The notes: generated from the sequence alone by a model not told the origin. A stretch of 35,902 nucleotides of DNA from Acidobacteriota bacterium (GCA_019351975.1 JABBOG010000017.1:28096-63997); one strand, 5' to 3'. Shown: positions 9,211 through 17,677, numbered from the stretch's first letter. Made by a program: numbers and translations.

Positions 9211-10437
9211 ATGAGTTCCACTCCCACCCTTACGCTGAACGACATCCTCGCGGCCCGCGAGCGCATCGGCACATCCATCTATCGCACACCCTGCGCGCGC
9301 TCCGAGATGCTCTCCCGCATGACCGGCCAGAGCGTCTTCCTCAAGCTCGAAAACCTGCAGATGACCGGCAGCTTCAAAGAGCGCGGCGCTCTCAATAAAA
9401 TTGCCACACTTACCCCCGAGCAGGCCGCCCGTGGCGTCGTCGCCGCCAGCGCCGGCAACCACGCCCAGGGCGTCGCCTACCACGCCACTCAGCGCGGCAT
9501 CCGCTCCGTCATCGTCATGCCGCTCACCACCCCGCTCGTCAAAGTCACCGCCACCCGCGGCTTCGGCGCCGAGGTCGTCCTCCACGGCGGCAACTACGAC
9601 GAAGCCTGCACCGAAGCCACCCGCCTCTGCGAAGCCCAGGGCATGACCTTCATCCACCCCTTCGACGACCCCCTCGTCATCGCCGGCCAGGGCACCATCG
9701 GCCTCGAACTCCTCGAGCAGATCGACGGCCTCGAAGCCGTCGTCGTTCCCATCGGCGGCGGCGGCCTCATCGGCGGCATCGCCTGCGCCGTCAAAGAGAC
9801 CAACCCCAGCGTCCGCGTCATCGGCGTCCAAACCTCGCGCCTGCCCTCCATGCGCGACGCCATCCAGGCCCACCACCCCGTCACCCTCGACCCCGCCACC
9901 ACCATCGCCGACGGCATCGCCGTCCGCCGCGCCGGCGACGTCACCTATCCCGTCGTCGCCAAATACGTCGACGAGATCGTCACCGTCGATGAAGACGAGA
10001 TCGCCAGCGCCATCCTCACCCTCCTCGAGCGCGAAAAAACCCTCGCCGAAGGCGCTGGTGCCACCGCCCTGGCCGCCCTCCTGCAACAGCGAACTTCCCT
10101 CCCCAAAGACATGCGCACCGCCGTCCTCGTCTGCGGCGGCAACATCGACGTAACCCTCCTCAGTCGCATCATCGAGCGCGGCCTCGTACAGGACGGCCGC
10201 CTCATCCGCCTCCGCATCCATCTCCTCGACAAACCCGGTGCCCTCGCCGACCTCACCCAGCTCATCGCCAAACACCGCGCCAACATCGTCGACACCCTCC
10301 ACAATCGCGCCTACTACGGCGTCAACCTCGGCGACACCGTCATCGACATCACCATGGAGACCCGCGGCCGCGAGCAGGTCGAAGAACTCCTCGCCGCACT
10401 CACCTCCGGCGGCTATAAACACAGCCGCGTCCTGTGA
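9211..10437 (+). CDS. ilvA: Threonine ammonia-lyase (threonine deaminase) with ACT domain
   Basis: PLP enzyme that converts L-threonine to 2-oxobutanoate and ammonia, the first step toward isoleucine. The 408-residue product shows the PLP lysine in GSFKERGALNK near residue 57, SAGNHAQGVAYHA, and the phosphate-binding glycine loop GGGGLIGGIA near 183. It has a C-terminal ACT-like regulatory domain (about 325-408) that begins RIRLRIHLLDKPGALADLTQL. This is the single-ACT form of about 400 residues, not the longer two-ACT enzyme of E. coli, so isoleucine feedback may differ. Catabolic TdcB-like activity is also possible for this form. It follows ddl closely and is likely in the same transcript. 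Confidence 0.93.
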   Translation: MSSTPTLTLNDILAARERIGTSIYRTPCARSEMLSRMTGQSVFLKLENLQMTGSFKERGALNKIATLTPEQAARGVVAASAGNHAQGVAYHATQRGIRSVIVMPLTTPLVKVTATRGFGAEVVLHGGNYDEACTEATRLCEAQGMTFIHPFDDPLVIAGQGTIGLELLEQIDGLEAVVVPIGGGGLIGGIACAVKETNPSVRVIGVQTSRLPSMRDAIQAHHPVTLDPATTIADGIAVRRAGDVTYPVVAKYVDEIVTVDEDEIASAILTLLEREKTLAEGAGATALAALLQQRTSLPKDMRTAVLVCGGNIDVTLLSRIIERGLVQDGRLIRLRIHLLDKPGALADLTQLIAKHRANIVDTLHNRAYYGVNLGDTVIDITMETRGREQVEELLAALTSGGYKHSRVL

Positions 10438-10533
10438 ACCGAGACGACCCAGCCGCACCCGGATGCATAGGGAACCACGTTTGCTATGTTCAGCACACAA
10501 CGCCACCCGCTACGCTGCAAGCAGAGGTGTTTT

Positions 10534-11097
10534 TTGAAAAAGCTCGGGGCAATTGTTGCGTTCTTCCTGATGTGTAGCCTGATCCCAGCAGCCAAGGCGC
10601 AGATTGGCATCTATGGCATGGGCAGTATCGGGTTTCTCTCCTCCGTCAGCGACGGAAACGGTGCAAATGGCATCTTCTCCGGCGGCTTTCACGCCTATGG
10701 CGGTACCTTCGGCATCTACGACAATCTCGCCCACCTCGGCCCGCTCGCCTTCGGCGGCGATGGCCGGTTCTTCATCCAGTCCAGTGGCAACAACAACGCT
10801 TATGGCAATAAGCTCGACGGCGGCCTGGCCGGTGCCCGTGCAGCCATCTACAGCCACCTCATCCCCTTCTCGCCCTATCTGCAAGGAGAAATCGGCGCCG
10901 TCAACACCAACTACGGCAATCAGCCGCAGAACTCCACCAGCTTCGCCTACCAGATCCAGGGCGGCCTCGACTTCACCATCTTCCCCCGCCTCGATGCGCG
11001 CGCCGAGTACGGCGCAGGCCAGACCGGCGCCGTCTTCCCCGGCCAGCGTCAGGAGATGCAACAACTAGGCATTGGTCTCGTCTTCCGCCTCCCCTGA
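10534..11097 (+). CDS. Outer-membrane beta-barrel-like exported protein
   Basis: Unassigned small exported protein. I start it at the TTG at 10534, preceded by AGAGGTG at 10523-10529. This gives a normal signal peptide, (M)KKLGAIVAFFLMCSLIPAAKA, cut before QIGIYG. The in-frame ATG at 10486 would add 16 basic, Cys-containing residues with no ribosome site. The mature part of about 165 residues has alternating aromatic/small strands (GIYGMGSIGFLS, HAYGGTFGIYDN, YSHLIPFSPYLQGEIGAVN). It ends in LGIGLVFRLP, resembling the C-terminal strand of an 8-stranded outer-membrane barrel. Such proteins are common in acidobacterial genomes. The role is unknown: porin-like, adhesive or structural. Confidence 0.75.
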   Translation: MKKLGAIVAFFLMCSLIPAAKAQIGIYGMGSIGFLSSVSDGNGANGIFSGGFHAYGGTFGIYDNLAHLGPLAFGGDGRFFIQSSGNNNAYGNKLDGGLAGARAAIYSHLIPFSPYLQGEIGAVNTNYGNQPQNSTSFAYQIQGGLDFTIFPRLDARAEYGAGQTGAVFPGQRQEMQQLGIGLVFRLP

Positions 11098-11150
11098 TAT
11101 CTCCCGGCACCGACCCTCGACGGCACACCGGCGATCTGGTATCAAAAGGA

Positions 11151-11864
11151 ATGGCCTTTACCATCGCCGCCTTCTACCGTTTCGTCGACCTTCCCGATCC
11201 CGCAGCCCTGCGTGACGAACTCCGCAGCCACTTCACCGAAGCGAACCTCTGCGGCTCCATGCTCATCGCTCCCGAAGGGATCAACGGCACCATGGCGGGC
11301 TCCATAGAGACCATCGACAGCCTCCTCAACCTCCTCCACCAGAAAACCGGCCTACCCATCGCAGACGTCAAATTCTCCCGCTCCGAGCAGCGTCCCTTCG
11401 GCCGCCTCAAGTTCCTCGTCAAGGCCGAGATCATCGCCTTCCGCAACGCCACCGTCGATCCCGCGCAAGCTGGCCACTACATCGCACCAGAAGACTGGAA
11501 CCATGTCATCGCCGACCCCGACGTTCTTCTCCTTGACACCCGCAACCACTACGAAACCGAACTCGGCACCTTCAACGGAGCCATCGATCCCGGCATCGAA
11601 ACCTTCTCCGACTTCGTCACCTACGTCCGCGAACACCTCGACCCGGAGAAGCACCGCAAAGTTGCCATGTTCTGCACCGGCGGCATCCGCTGTGAGAAAG
11701 CCTCCGCCTTCATGCGCCAGGAAGGCTTCCCCGAGGTCTACCACCTCAAAGGCGGCATCCTCAAATACCTCGAAGACATCCCCGCTGAAGACAGCAAGTG
11801 GAACGGCACCTGCTTCGTCTTCGACCGCCGCACCTCCGTAAGCCACACTGACTTTAAAAAATAG
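11151..11864 (+). CDS. trhO: tRNA uridine(34) hydroxylase (rhodanese-domain TrhO/YceA)
   Basis: TrhO makes 5-hydroxyuridine at the wobble position of tRNAs in an oxygen-dependent reaction. The 237-residue product has the N-terminal acylphosphatase-like domain (about 1-95, including APEGINGTMAGS and KFSRSEQRPFGRLK). The rhodanese domain (about 115-215) carries the active-site loop FCTGGIRCEKASAFM and DTRNHYETELGTF. The length is slightly below that of E. coli YceA because the C-terminal extension is short. AAAAGGA directly precedes the ATG. It lies 53 bp after the outer-membrane protein gene on the same strand, but the functions are unrelated. Confidence 0.93.
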   Translation: MAFTIAAFYRFVDLPDPAALRDELRSHFTEANLCGSMLIAPEGINGTMAGSIETIDSLLNLLHQKTGLPIADVKFSRSEQRPFGRLKFLVKAEIIAFRNATVDPAQAGHYIAPEDWNHVIADPDVLLLDTRNHYETELGTFNGAIDPGIETFSDFVTYVREHLDPEKHRKVAMFCTGGIRCEKASAFMRQEGFPEVYHLKGGILKYLEDIPAEDSKWNGTCFVFDRRTSVSHTDFKK

Positions 11865-12239
11865 AGCGTCTCGACCACCACCGCCATCGTCTCAGCATAG
11901 ACAGCCAAACCTAAAGATCCTACCTTCTGCTTCATGACCGGTCCCCTTCCGCCTGTGGCTCTGAACGGTGCGCCCTTCGGACGCTCACAGCGTAACCCTC
12001 GATAGGCGCACCGGCGCGCGGACGAGAATTGACTGTGTCCAACAATGATCTTGAGTCCGCCTTCACTGTGGCGACGCCGTCCACGAAGCAACGACAAAAG
12101 CTACGCAACGCGCAGTCCGATCCTGTGCCGGTACGCTGATTGTAGATCGAGAGAAAATCAGGAGCCGAACACATTTCTTTTGGAAACGGCCTACAGTAGT
12201 AGCGAATCATGCAGAATTCCCGGGAGACCTTGAAAACCA
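11865..12239. other. Noncoding gap with nested inverted repeat
   Basis: No supported gene between trhO and the metal transporter. A 9-bp perfect inverted repeat, CGGTGCGCC (11966-11974) and GGCGCACCG (12005-12013), encloses a second hairpin, ACGCT-CAC-AGCGT. It does not resemble the Mn riboswitch consensus I know, although the following gene is a metal transporter. The GGGAGA upstream of 12240 is a plausible ribosome site. Confidence 0.4.
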
Positions 12240-12926
12240 ATGCAGACTGAACGCCATCGCACAAACAGAGTCGGCTGGCTTCGTGCCGCCGTGCTCGGAG
12301 CTAACGACGGACTATTGTCCACCGCAAGTCTGATATTGGGCGTAGCGAGTGCGCATGGTACCCGCGCCAGCATCCTCGTTGCGGGACTGGCCGGGTTGGT
12401 TGCCGGCTCGATGTCCATGGCGGCTGGGGAGTATGTTTCCGTGCATTCGCAGGCCGATACGGAGAGCGGGGATCTGGAACGCGAAAAAGCGGAACAGATC
12501 GCAGATCCGGTTGGCGAACGGCAGGAATTGGCGGACATTTATGTCGAACGAGGCCTCGACGCCACTCTTGCAATGCAAGTCGCCACGCAGTTGATGGCCA
12601 AAGACGCCCTCGCCGCTCATGCTCGCGACGAGCTTGGTGTCACCGACGCCCTGAGCGCAAAGCCTGTTCAGGCGGCATTGACCTCGGCAGCCAGCTTCGC
12701 CATCGGAGCAGCTGTGCCTCTTGCCATATCCTGGCTATCCCCGGCTCATGTGCTCGTATATGCGGTCGTTAGTGTCTCACTAGTCTGCCTTGCCATCCTT
12801 GGGGGTCTCGCAGCACAGGTTGGCGGCGCTCCGGTGCTCCCGGGGGCTGGCAGAGTGATGTTCTGGGGCGCACTTGCAATGGCTGTAACTGCTGGCGTAG
12901 GAGCGCTCTTCGGAACCAAGGTCTAG
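12240..12926 (+). CDS. VIT1/CCC1-family iron or manganese transporter
   Basis: Integral membrane protein of the family that exports or sequesters Fe2+/Mn2+. The 228-residue product has the expected signatures: GANDGLLSTASLILGVASAHG in the first membrane helix region, AGLAGLVAGSMSMAAGEYVS in the second, a charged cytoplasmic metal-binding segment (about 75-140, rich in Glu/Asp: ESGDLEREKAEQIAD) and three further hydrophobic helices to the C-terminus. The length is typical of bacterial members. It is isolated: 375 bp of noncoding DNA precede it, and the convergent dnaN follows after 242 bp. Metal specificity cannot be read from the sequence. Confidence 0.92.
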   Translation: MQTERHRTNRVGWLRAAVLGANDGLLSTASLILGVASAHGTRASILVAGLAGLVAGSMSMAAGEYVSVHSQADTESGDLEREKAEQIADPVGERQELADIYVERGLDATLAMQVATQLMAKDALAAHARDELGVTDALSAKPVQAALTSAASFAIGAAVPLAISWLSPAHVLVYAVVSVSLVCLAILGGLAAQVGGAPVLPGAGRVMFWGALAMAVTAGVGALFGTKV

Positions 12927-13003
12927 ATCTGCGACATACACCGACTCACACTACGTCTCAGGATGCGTGTGCCTGGAGATGCGCCAGCTCAATGCACCTA
13001 ACG

Positions 13004-13026
13004 TCGAAGACCGTTTTCGTCTTCGA
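13004..13026. terminator. Hairpin between the convergent metal transporter and dnaN
   Basis: The arms TCGAAGAC and GTCTTCGA form an 8-bp perfect stem with a 7-nt loop, CGTTTTC. It lies 78 bp after the transporter stop and 143 bp from the dnaN stop, so it may limit readthrough. There is no T-run, hence only a tentative terminator. Confidence 0.35.
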
Positions 13027-13168
13027 AACGCTTCTACACTGCTGACCTCTCCAGCCCATCACCAGCGGAATGAGGGTAGCTTCTCGAAACAGCCCCAGCT
13101 TTATACCCATAAGTTGGACAAATGGCCATCGTATGGTTTCTTCTCACCTCCCGCCGTCCGCGCAAGAC

Positions 13169-14353
13169 TCAGATGCGCATGGGCATGAGGATGTAGCGGT
13201 ACTTCACATCTTCATTCGCATCTTCCGGCCGCATCTGGCCCGCCGACTGCGCATCCTTGAACTCCAGCCTTACCTCACCCTGAACCCCTGTCGCACGCAA
13301 GAAATCCACCAGGTACGAGCTATTGAAACCCACCACAATCGGGTCATAGTTGTATGGCGTCTCGATAATATCCTCTGACTCGCCCGCATCCGTCGACTGC
13401 GCGCTGATCTTCAATTCATTCTGCTCCAGCCGGATCTTGATCGCCCCCGACCGCTCATCGGCAAACTGCGCCACGCGCTGAATCGACGCCATCAGATCCT
13501 CACTCCGCACGATCACAAACTTCGTATTGTCCCGCGGCAGCACAGCCTCGTAATTCGGAAACTGCCCCGTCAGTTTTCGACTGGTCAGCACCCTTCCGCC
13601 CACCTTGAAGAACAGCGTCTGGTCGTCGTCACCAAACTCCAGATGGTCTGCATCCGACGCCGCCAGCAGGCTCGACAACTCAGCCAGCGCCTTGCGCGGT
13701 ATCAGCGTCTTCTTCTCGCCCGAGATCCCCTCCAGCGTCTCGCCGTGCTTCTCAATATGCGCCAGCCGGTGCCCATCCGTCGCCACCATCGCCATCGACT
13801 CCGCCTTCAACACCAGCAGAGCGCCATTCAGCGTGTACCTCGACTCCTCATTCGAGATCGCAAAGATCGTCTTCGCAATCATGTTGCGCAGCGCCGGCGA
13901 CGAGATCTTGTAGTTCCCCACTGGCGGAAACTCCGGCACCTGCGGAAAGTTCGCACGCGCCATCCCCACCATCTTCGTGTTCGACCGTCCCGACCGGATC
14001 TGAACCCAGTGGTTGTCCATCAGCTTGATCGAAATCTCGCCGTCGCCCAGCAGCTTGATGTAGTCGTACAGCTTGCGCGCCGGAATCGTGCACGCGCCAG
14101 GCTTCTTCACCTTCGCCGCGCAGGAGGTCCGCAGCGACTGATCCAGATCCGTCGCCGTGATCGTCAGACGCCCCATCCCGTCTTCACCCGCCGTCGCTTC
14201 GAACAAAAAATTCGACAGAATCGGTATCGTCGTCTTGCGCTCAACCACCGACTGCGCTGCTGTGAGTTCGCGAAGAAGTTCGGCGCGCGAAACTGTGATC
14301 TCGAGATTCCCTGTGGCGGCGGCGATGTCAGGTGTGATGCTGGCGGTGGACAC
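13169..14353 (-). CDS. dnaN: DNA polymerase III sliding clamp (beta subunit)
   Basis: Ring-shaped dimeric processivity factor that tethers polymerase III to DNA. The product has three repeated clamp domains. The first begins NLEITVSRAELLRELTAAQSVVE and contains TTIPILSNFLFEA, the second has FAISNEESRYTLNGALL and VATDGHRLAHIE, and the third ends in the typical KYRYILMPMRI. I favour the GTG at 14353 (394 residues), because GGGAG lies 8-9 bp upstream. The in-frame ATG at 14383 has no Shine-Dalgarno and adds ten residues. A longer-than-usual N-terminal lead of about 18 residues precedes the conserved start. The gene lies downstream of the candidate origin at 14540-14619, and dnaA is 5 kb away on the opposite strand. 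Confidence 0.96.
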   Translation of the reverse strand: MSTASITPDIAAATGNLEITVSRAELLRELTAAQSVVERKTTIPILSNFLFEATAGEDGMGRLTITATDLDQSLRTSCAAKVKKPGACTIPARKLYDYIKLLGDGEISIKLMDNHWVQIRSGRSNTKMVGMARANFPQVPEFPPVGNYKISSPALRNMIAKTIFAISNEESRYTLNGALLVLKAESMAMVATDGHRLAHIEKHGETLEGISGEKKTLIPRKALAELSSLLAASDADHLEFGDDDQTLFFKVGGRVLTSRKLTGQFPNYEAVLPRDNTKFVIVRSEDLMASIQRVAQFADERSGAIKIRLEQNELKISAQSTDAGESEDIIETPYNYDPIVVGFNSSYLVDFLRATGVQGEVRLEFKDAQSAGQMRPEDANEDVKYRYILMPMRI

Positions 14354-14539
14354 GGTCTTGTCTCCCTTGGGCTCCTCGCGCATTGCGCTGGAGGCGTTCC
14401 CTGTGCGGCGGTTGCCTTGATTTTAGGGTCTCGGAGGCCTTTCGTGCGAGATTCCTGCCTGTGAATTTCAGGGTGCCTCTTGTGGGGTGCACGTCTCAGC
14501 GTCTTGCACCACTCTCATCCTGCTCCAACGGACTGCGAG

Positions 14540-14619
14540 GTAAGAATGCTTCTATAAAACATGGTGAAAGGATAGATATTTCTAGTAGTAGTAACCGTTG
14601 TGCGTGGAAGAGTGGATAA
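14540..14619 (-). other. oriC: Candidate replication origin unwinding region (oriC core)
   Basis: Read on the minus strand toward dnaN, the parts are in the order described for the basal unwinding system of bacterial origins. First comes a strong DnaA box, TTATCCACT (14611-14619, 8 of 9 to TTATCCACA), then 3 bp, then a weak box CCACGCACA (14599-14607), then a 4-bp spacer ACGG. Next is TTACTACTACTA (14583-14594), whose other strand reads TAG-TAG-TAG-TAA, matching DnaA-trios. It is followed by an AT-rich tract to about 14540. This is the same relative orientation to dnaN as in B. subtilis. The rpmH-dnaA gap contains no comparable arrangement. Only one strong box is visible, so the call is an inference from architecture. 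Confidence 0.6.
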
Positions 14620-14950
14620 GACGCCCATATCCGCATAAACACTCATCCCAACCACGGTACAAGCTTTCCAAAACCCGTCCCTTCTTTCAAGAACAAGTAG
14701 GAAGACCAGCCTCATCGCTCAGGTTTCGCATCTGCTTTTCCAACGTACCCACAACCTCCCTGCACAGCCCCTGAGAAATCATGCCCCCGGTTGTGCGGAG
14801 CAGGTCAGAAACACCATGAAACCAGCCCTTCACCGCAGCCGGTTTTTCTACAGCCCACGCACCATGGAGAGGAAATCCGGACATCAACGCACAACCACAC
14901 GCGCGCAGTCCTTCGCGGACGTCTACGCTCGATTCCTGTGATTTGACTCG

Positions 14951-14982
14951 AAAAAAAAAGACGCGCGTCCCCACCACGCGTC
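14951..14982 (-). terminator. Rho-independent terminator after jag
   Basis: On the minus strand, GACGCG and CGCGTC (plus coordinates 14977-14982 and 14960-14965) can form a GC-rich stem, followed by nine T residues (A-run at 14951-14959). It lies about 110 bp beyond the jag stop and would end the rpmH-to-jag transcript before it enters the candidate origin. Confidence 0.6.
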
Positions 14983-15089
14983 CGTCTACCCGTCGCCGGG
15001 CCCATCCCTGCACTATCTCGATCCACACTGGAGAACGCGCAGACGCGCAACCCGCACCGCTAGGATCCAGTTGTCGGCCGCTACGAAGC

Positions 15090-15659
15090 TCAGTAGCTGC
15101 TGCGAGCGCCCTGCCGCCGCGGTGTGCGCCTGCGGTCGGGTCCGCCATACGAGCGCTCAACCGGGATTCGGTAGCCCTCCGGGTACAGCACAACGCACCG
15201 CCGCGGTCCCTCCCCCGAGCTCGCCGTCTGCAGCCCGGAGTCCTTCAGAAACATATGCAGCATCCGCCGCTCACGTGAGTTCATCGGTACGAACCGGAAC
15301 GGCTCACCCGTATCCTCGACCTCATCGATCGCATCCTCGGCAGCCTCGCGAAGTGCCCGCGCACGCGACGCCTTGAAGCCGTTGGCGTCAAACGACACAC
15401 GGTCATGGTCATCCGGCTCCAGCCGCAGCATCTTCGCCGCCAAATGCTCTAACGATCGCAGCAGCTCTCCATCGTTTGCCAGCAAAAGCTCAGTATCCGG
15501 GCCCTTGCACTCAACATAGATGTCCCGGCGTTCGAACCCATCCGGATCGGCGGCTCCGGCTCCCGCTGTAATGCGGTACTTCAGACTCAAACCACCGGTT
15601 GTGGTAACCAGCCGCATCAGAGACGCAACGGTCTCAGCAGCCTGATTAAGATCTTCCAT
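15090..15659 (-). CDS. jag: Jag/KhpB-like RNA-binding protein with KH and R3H domains
   Basis: Cytoplasmic RNA-binding protein usually encoded beside yidC. KhpB/Jag homologues affect cell division and envelope functions. The start at 15659 (MEDLNQAAETV) has AGAAGGAA just upstream, and an earlier in-frame codon at 15734 is not supported. The 189-residue product has a KH-like region (about 35-95) and an R3H domain (about 100-170) with RARALREAAEDAIDEV, PMNSRERRMLHMFL (the R-x3-H signature) and GEGPRRCVVLYP. The N-terminal Jag_N domain of Firmicute Jag is absent. The KH GXXG loop is degenerate (ELLLANDGELLRSLEHL), so RNA binding may rest on R3H. It ends in a basic tail, GPDRRRTPRRQGARSSY. It is the last gene of the rpmH-rnpA-yidD-yidC-jag group. 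Confidence 0.9.
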   Translation of the reverse strand: MEDLNQAAETVASLMRLVTTTGGLSLKYRITAGAGAADPDGFERRDIYVECKGPDTELLLANDGELLRSLEHLAAKMLRLEPDDHDRVSFDANGFKASRARALREAAEDAIDEVEDTGEPFRFVPMNSRERRMLHMFLKDSGLQTASSGEGPRRCVVLYPEGYRIPVERSYGGPDRRRTPRRQGARSSY

Positions 15660-15841
15660 AAAGCGGAATTCCTTCTGCGTAGTACGATATAGTGAACATA
15701 GAGATAAGGAATTTGAAGCGTAATGCAAATTCACAATCTCTCACTCTATTATCCCACGTTGTGAAAATCTTTCACGCAGAAGTGTGCGATGTCCGCAATC
15801 CCGTGGATGGCGATACGTCGTGCTGGGCCTTGACAAATCTG

Positions 15842-17677
15842 TTATTTCTTCCCTTGCAGTGTCTTCGGTGACGCGGCCCGCAGCACCTTCGGCGGCACCG
15901 TCTTCCGCCGCGCTCGCTGTGCGGCTATCTCCCGCATCTCGCGTCCCAGCGACGTTCGGTTCATCGCCAACTGCTGCGCAATCATCACTAAATTGCCGAT
16001 GTTCCAATACAGCGCCAATCCCGACGCGTAATTCCACGTCATCCATCCCGAAAACGCCGGCATCATGAAGGCCATCATCTTCTGCTGCTGCGGATCAACC
16101 CCCGGCGACGGCGTATAGTACTGCGCCAGGAACGATGTAATCACCATCGTGATCGGCAGAATATGATACGGGTCGGCGGCCGCCAGATTCGGTAGCCAGA
16201 AGAAATGCGCCTGTCGAAGCTCAACCACTTTGGTCATCATCGTGAAGAATGCAAACAGCAAAGGCAGCTGGATCAACGATGGGATACATCCGCCCAGCAT
16301 GCTTACGCCGTTGGCCTTCTGCAGCGCCATCACCTCGGCGTTCATCTCTGCCGCCTTCGGATCGGTCGCCTTCGGGTTGTTATACTTCGCCTTGATCGCG
16401 TCAATCTGCGGCTGTAACCGCTGCATCTTTACCGCCGACTTCATGCCCTGCACCCTCAGTGGCAGCAGCACAATGTAGATCAGCAGCGTAAAGAGCACAA
16501 TGGCCCATCCCCATGAATAGTTATGCACGCCCGTGTCATACGGCGCAATCGCCGCATGCACCGCTCGCAGCCCAAGGAAAAGGTACTTCCCAATAAATCC
16601 AAAGAATCCAAAGTCCAGCAGCGGCTCCAACGTTCCGCCGTCCGCCGTGTGAATGCTCTTCAGCACCGAAACGTCCTTAGGCCCGACGAAGATGCGCGTC
16701 TCCGTATGTCCGGAGAGCGCTCCCACCGCCGTCCCCAGCACCGGCAGCAGCAGCGGCTTGTTGCTCTTCGACATCGTCTCGCCCGTGATATTGCTGCGCT
16801 TCACCTTCGTTACATCGATCTTGTGCGAGAACGTCACGACAGTCGAATCACTCGGCTGCGACGGCAGAAACACTGCCGCAAAATACTGGTCGCTGGTGCC
16901 CGCAAAGTCGAACGAGCCACTCAATGTGTTCCCGCCGATGACCTTCTTGATCGCAAGATGGTCCGTCTTTCCATCTTCATTCGTATCCACCTGCGCGCCC
17001 GCATACGCCATGGTCGTCTCCATGTCGCCCAGTCCCGCCGGCCACGCCAGCAGCGCCCGCACCGGCACCCCGTTGCGCAACACCTCGGTATTCGCGCGAA
17101 TCACATAGTCGGAGCCAAACGTGAACGTCTTCGTCACCGCCAGATCGCCCGCCGCATACTTGAACGTCAGGCTTGCAGGTGCCTCCACCGTCCCCGTCTC
17201 CGACGCCACATACAGCGCATTCGCCAGCTGGTTCGTCAGTCCCGCGTCATACGTATAGAGCGAAAGCGGATAGCCATACAGTGCAGCCGCTCCATCATGC
17301 ACCAGATCCAGCGGATGTCCTGCCTCGTCCTTGTACTTCTTCAAAATCCACGACGTCACCTGTCCGCCGCGATTCGAAAATGTAATCCGGTATAGTTCGT
17401 TCTCTACCACCGTCGAAGTCTGCGCTGCTGCCGCGAGCGCAGGCGTCGCTGCCACTGCTCCCGCGCCCGCCGGCGCCGTCGGAGAAGAAGCCCCGCCTGG
17501 CTCCGCAGGTGCTGCCGCTGCTGGCTGATGATCCGGTGACGCTGTCTGCGGATTGTGTGCGCTGCGCCAGTATTGGAGCCCGAAGATGACGCCCAGCATG
17601 ACAAGCATCATAAGGAGAAACGAACGGCTGTCCTGGCTGCCGCCACCGCCCTGATTGGGATTACGAAACTCTGGCAA
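15842..17677 (-). CDS. yidC: Membrane protein insertase YidC
   Basis: Inserts and folds inner-membrane proteins, alone or with SecYEG. The 611-residue product has an N-terminal membrane helix (about 18-37), an Ala/Pro-rich linker (about 40-88), a large periplasmic beta domain (about 90-345) and the five-helix insertase core (about 360-575). Core motifs include WGWAIVLFTLLIYIVLLPLR, KMQRLQPQIDAIKAKY, GGCIPSLIQLPLLFAFF and ASGLALYWNIGNLVMIAQQ. A basic tail (RARRKTVPPK) ends the protein. The start is a TTG at 17677 with AGGAA 8 bp upstream, giving (M)PEFRNPNQGG. Oddly, Tyr401 occupies the place that I align with the groove arginine (Arg366 in E. coli YidC). It is preceded by yidD and followed by jag, as usual. 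Confidence 0.96.
   Translation of the reverse strand: MPEFRNPNQGGGGSQDSRSFLLMMLVMLGVIFGLQYWRSAHNPQTASPDHQPAAAAPAEPGGASSPTAPAGAGAVAATPALAAAAQTSTVVENELYRITFSNRGGQVTSWILKKYKDEAGHPLDLVHDGAAALYGYPLSLYTYDAGLTNQLANALYVASETGTVEAPASLTFKYAAGDLAVTKTFTFGSDYVIRANTEVLRNGVPVRALLAWPAGLGDMETTMAYAGAQVDTNEDGKTDHLAIKKVIGGNTLSGSFDFAGTSDQYFAAVFLPSQPSDSTVVTFSHKIDVTKVKRSNITGETMSKSNKPLLLPVLGTAVGALSGHTETRIFVGPKDVSVLKSIHTADGGTLEPLLDFGFFGFIGKYLFLGLRAVHAAIAPYDTGVHNYSWGWAIVLFTLLIYIVLLPLRVQGMKSAVKMQRLQPQIDAIKAKYNNPKATDPKAAEMNAEVMALQKANGVSMLGGCIPSLIQLPLLFAFFTMMTKVVELRQAHFFWLPNLAAADPYHILPITMVITSFLAQYYTPSPGVDPQQQKMMAFMMPAFSGWMTWNYASGLALYWNIGNLVMIAQQLAMNRTSLGREMREIAAQRARRKTVPPKVLRAASPKTLQGKK

Noticed and set aside
9169-10506. 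A 445-codon minus-strand frame over ilvA
   Set aside because: Gly/Ala/Asp/Val-rich antisense shadow; ilvA explains the DNA.
14687-15193. A 168-codon minus-strand frame between dnaN and jag
   Set aside because: It overlaps the jag 3' end and contains the terminator; there is no family resemblance.
15761-15775. GTGAAA-ATC-TTTCAC inverted repeat between yidC and jag as a regulator site
   Set aside because: Only 6 bp per arm with no conserved context; a chance occurrence cannot be excluded, and it sits between co-directional genes without other signals.
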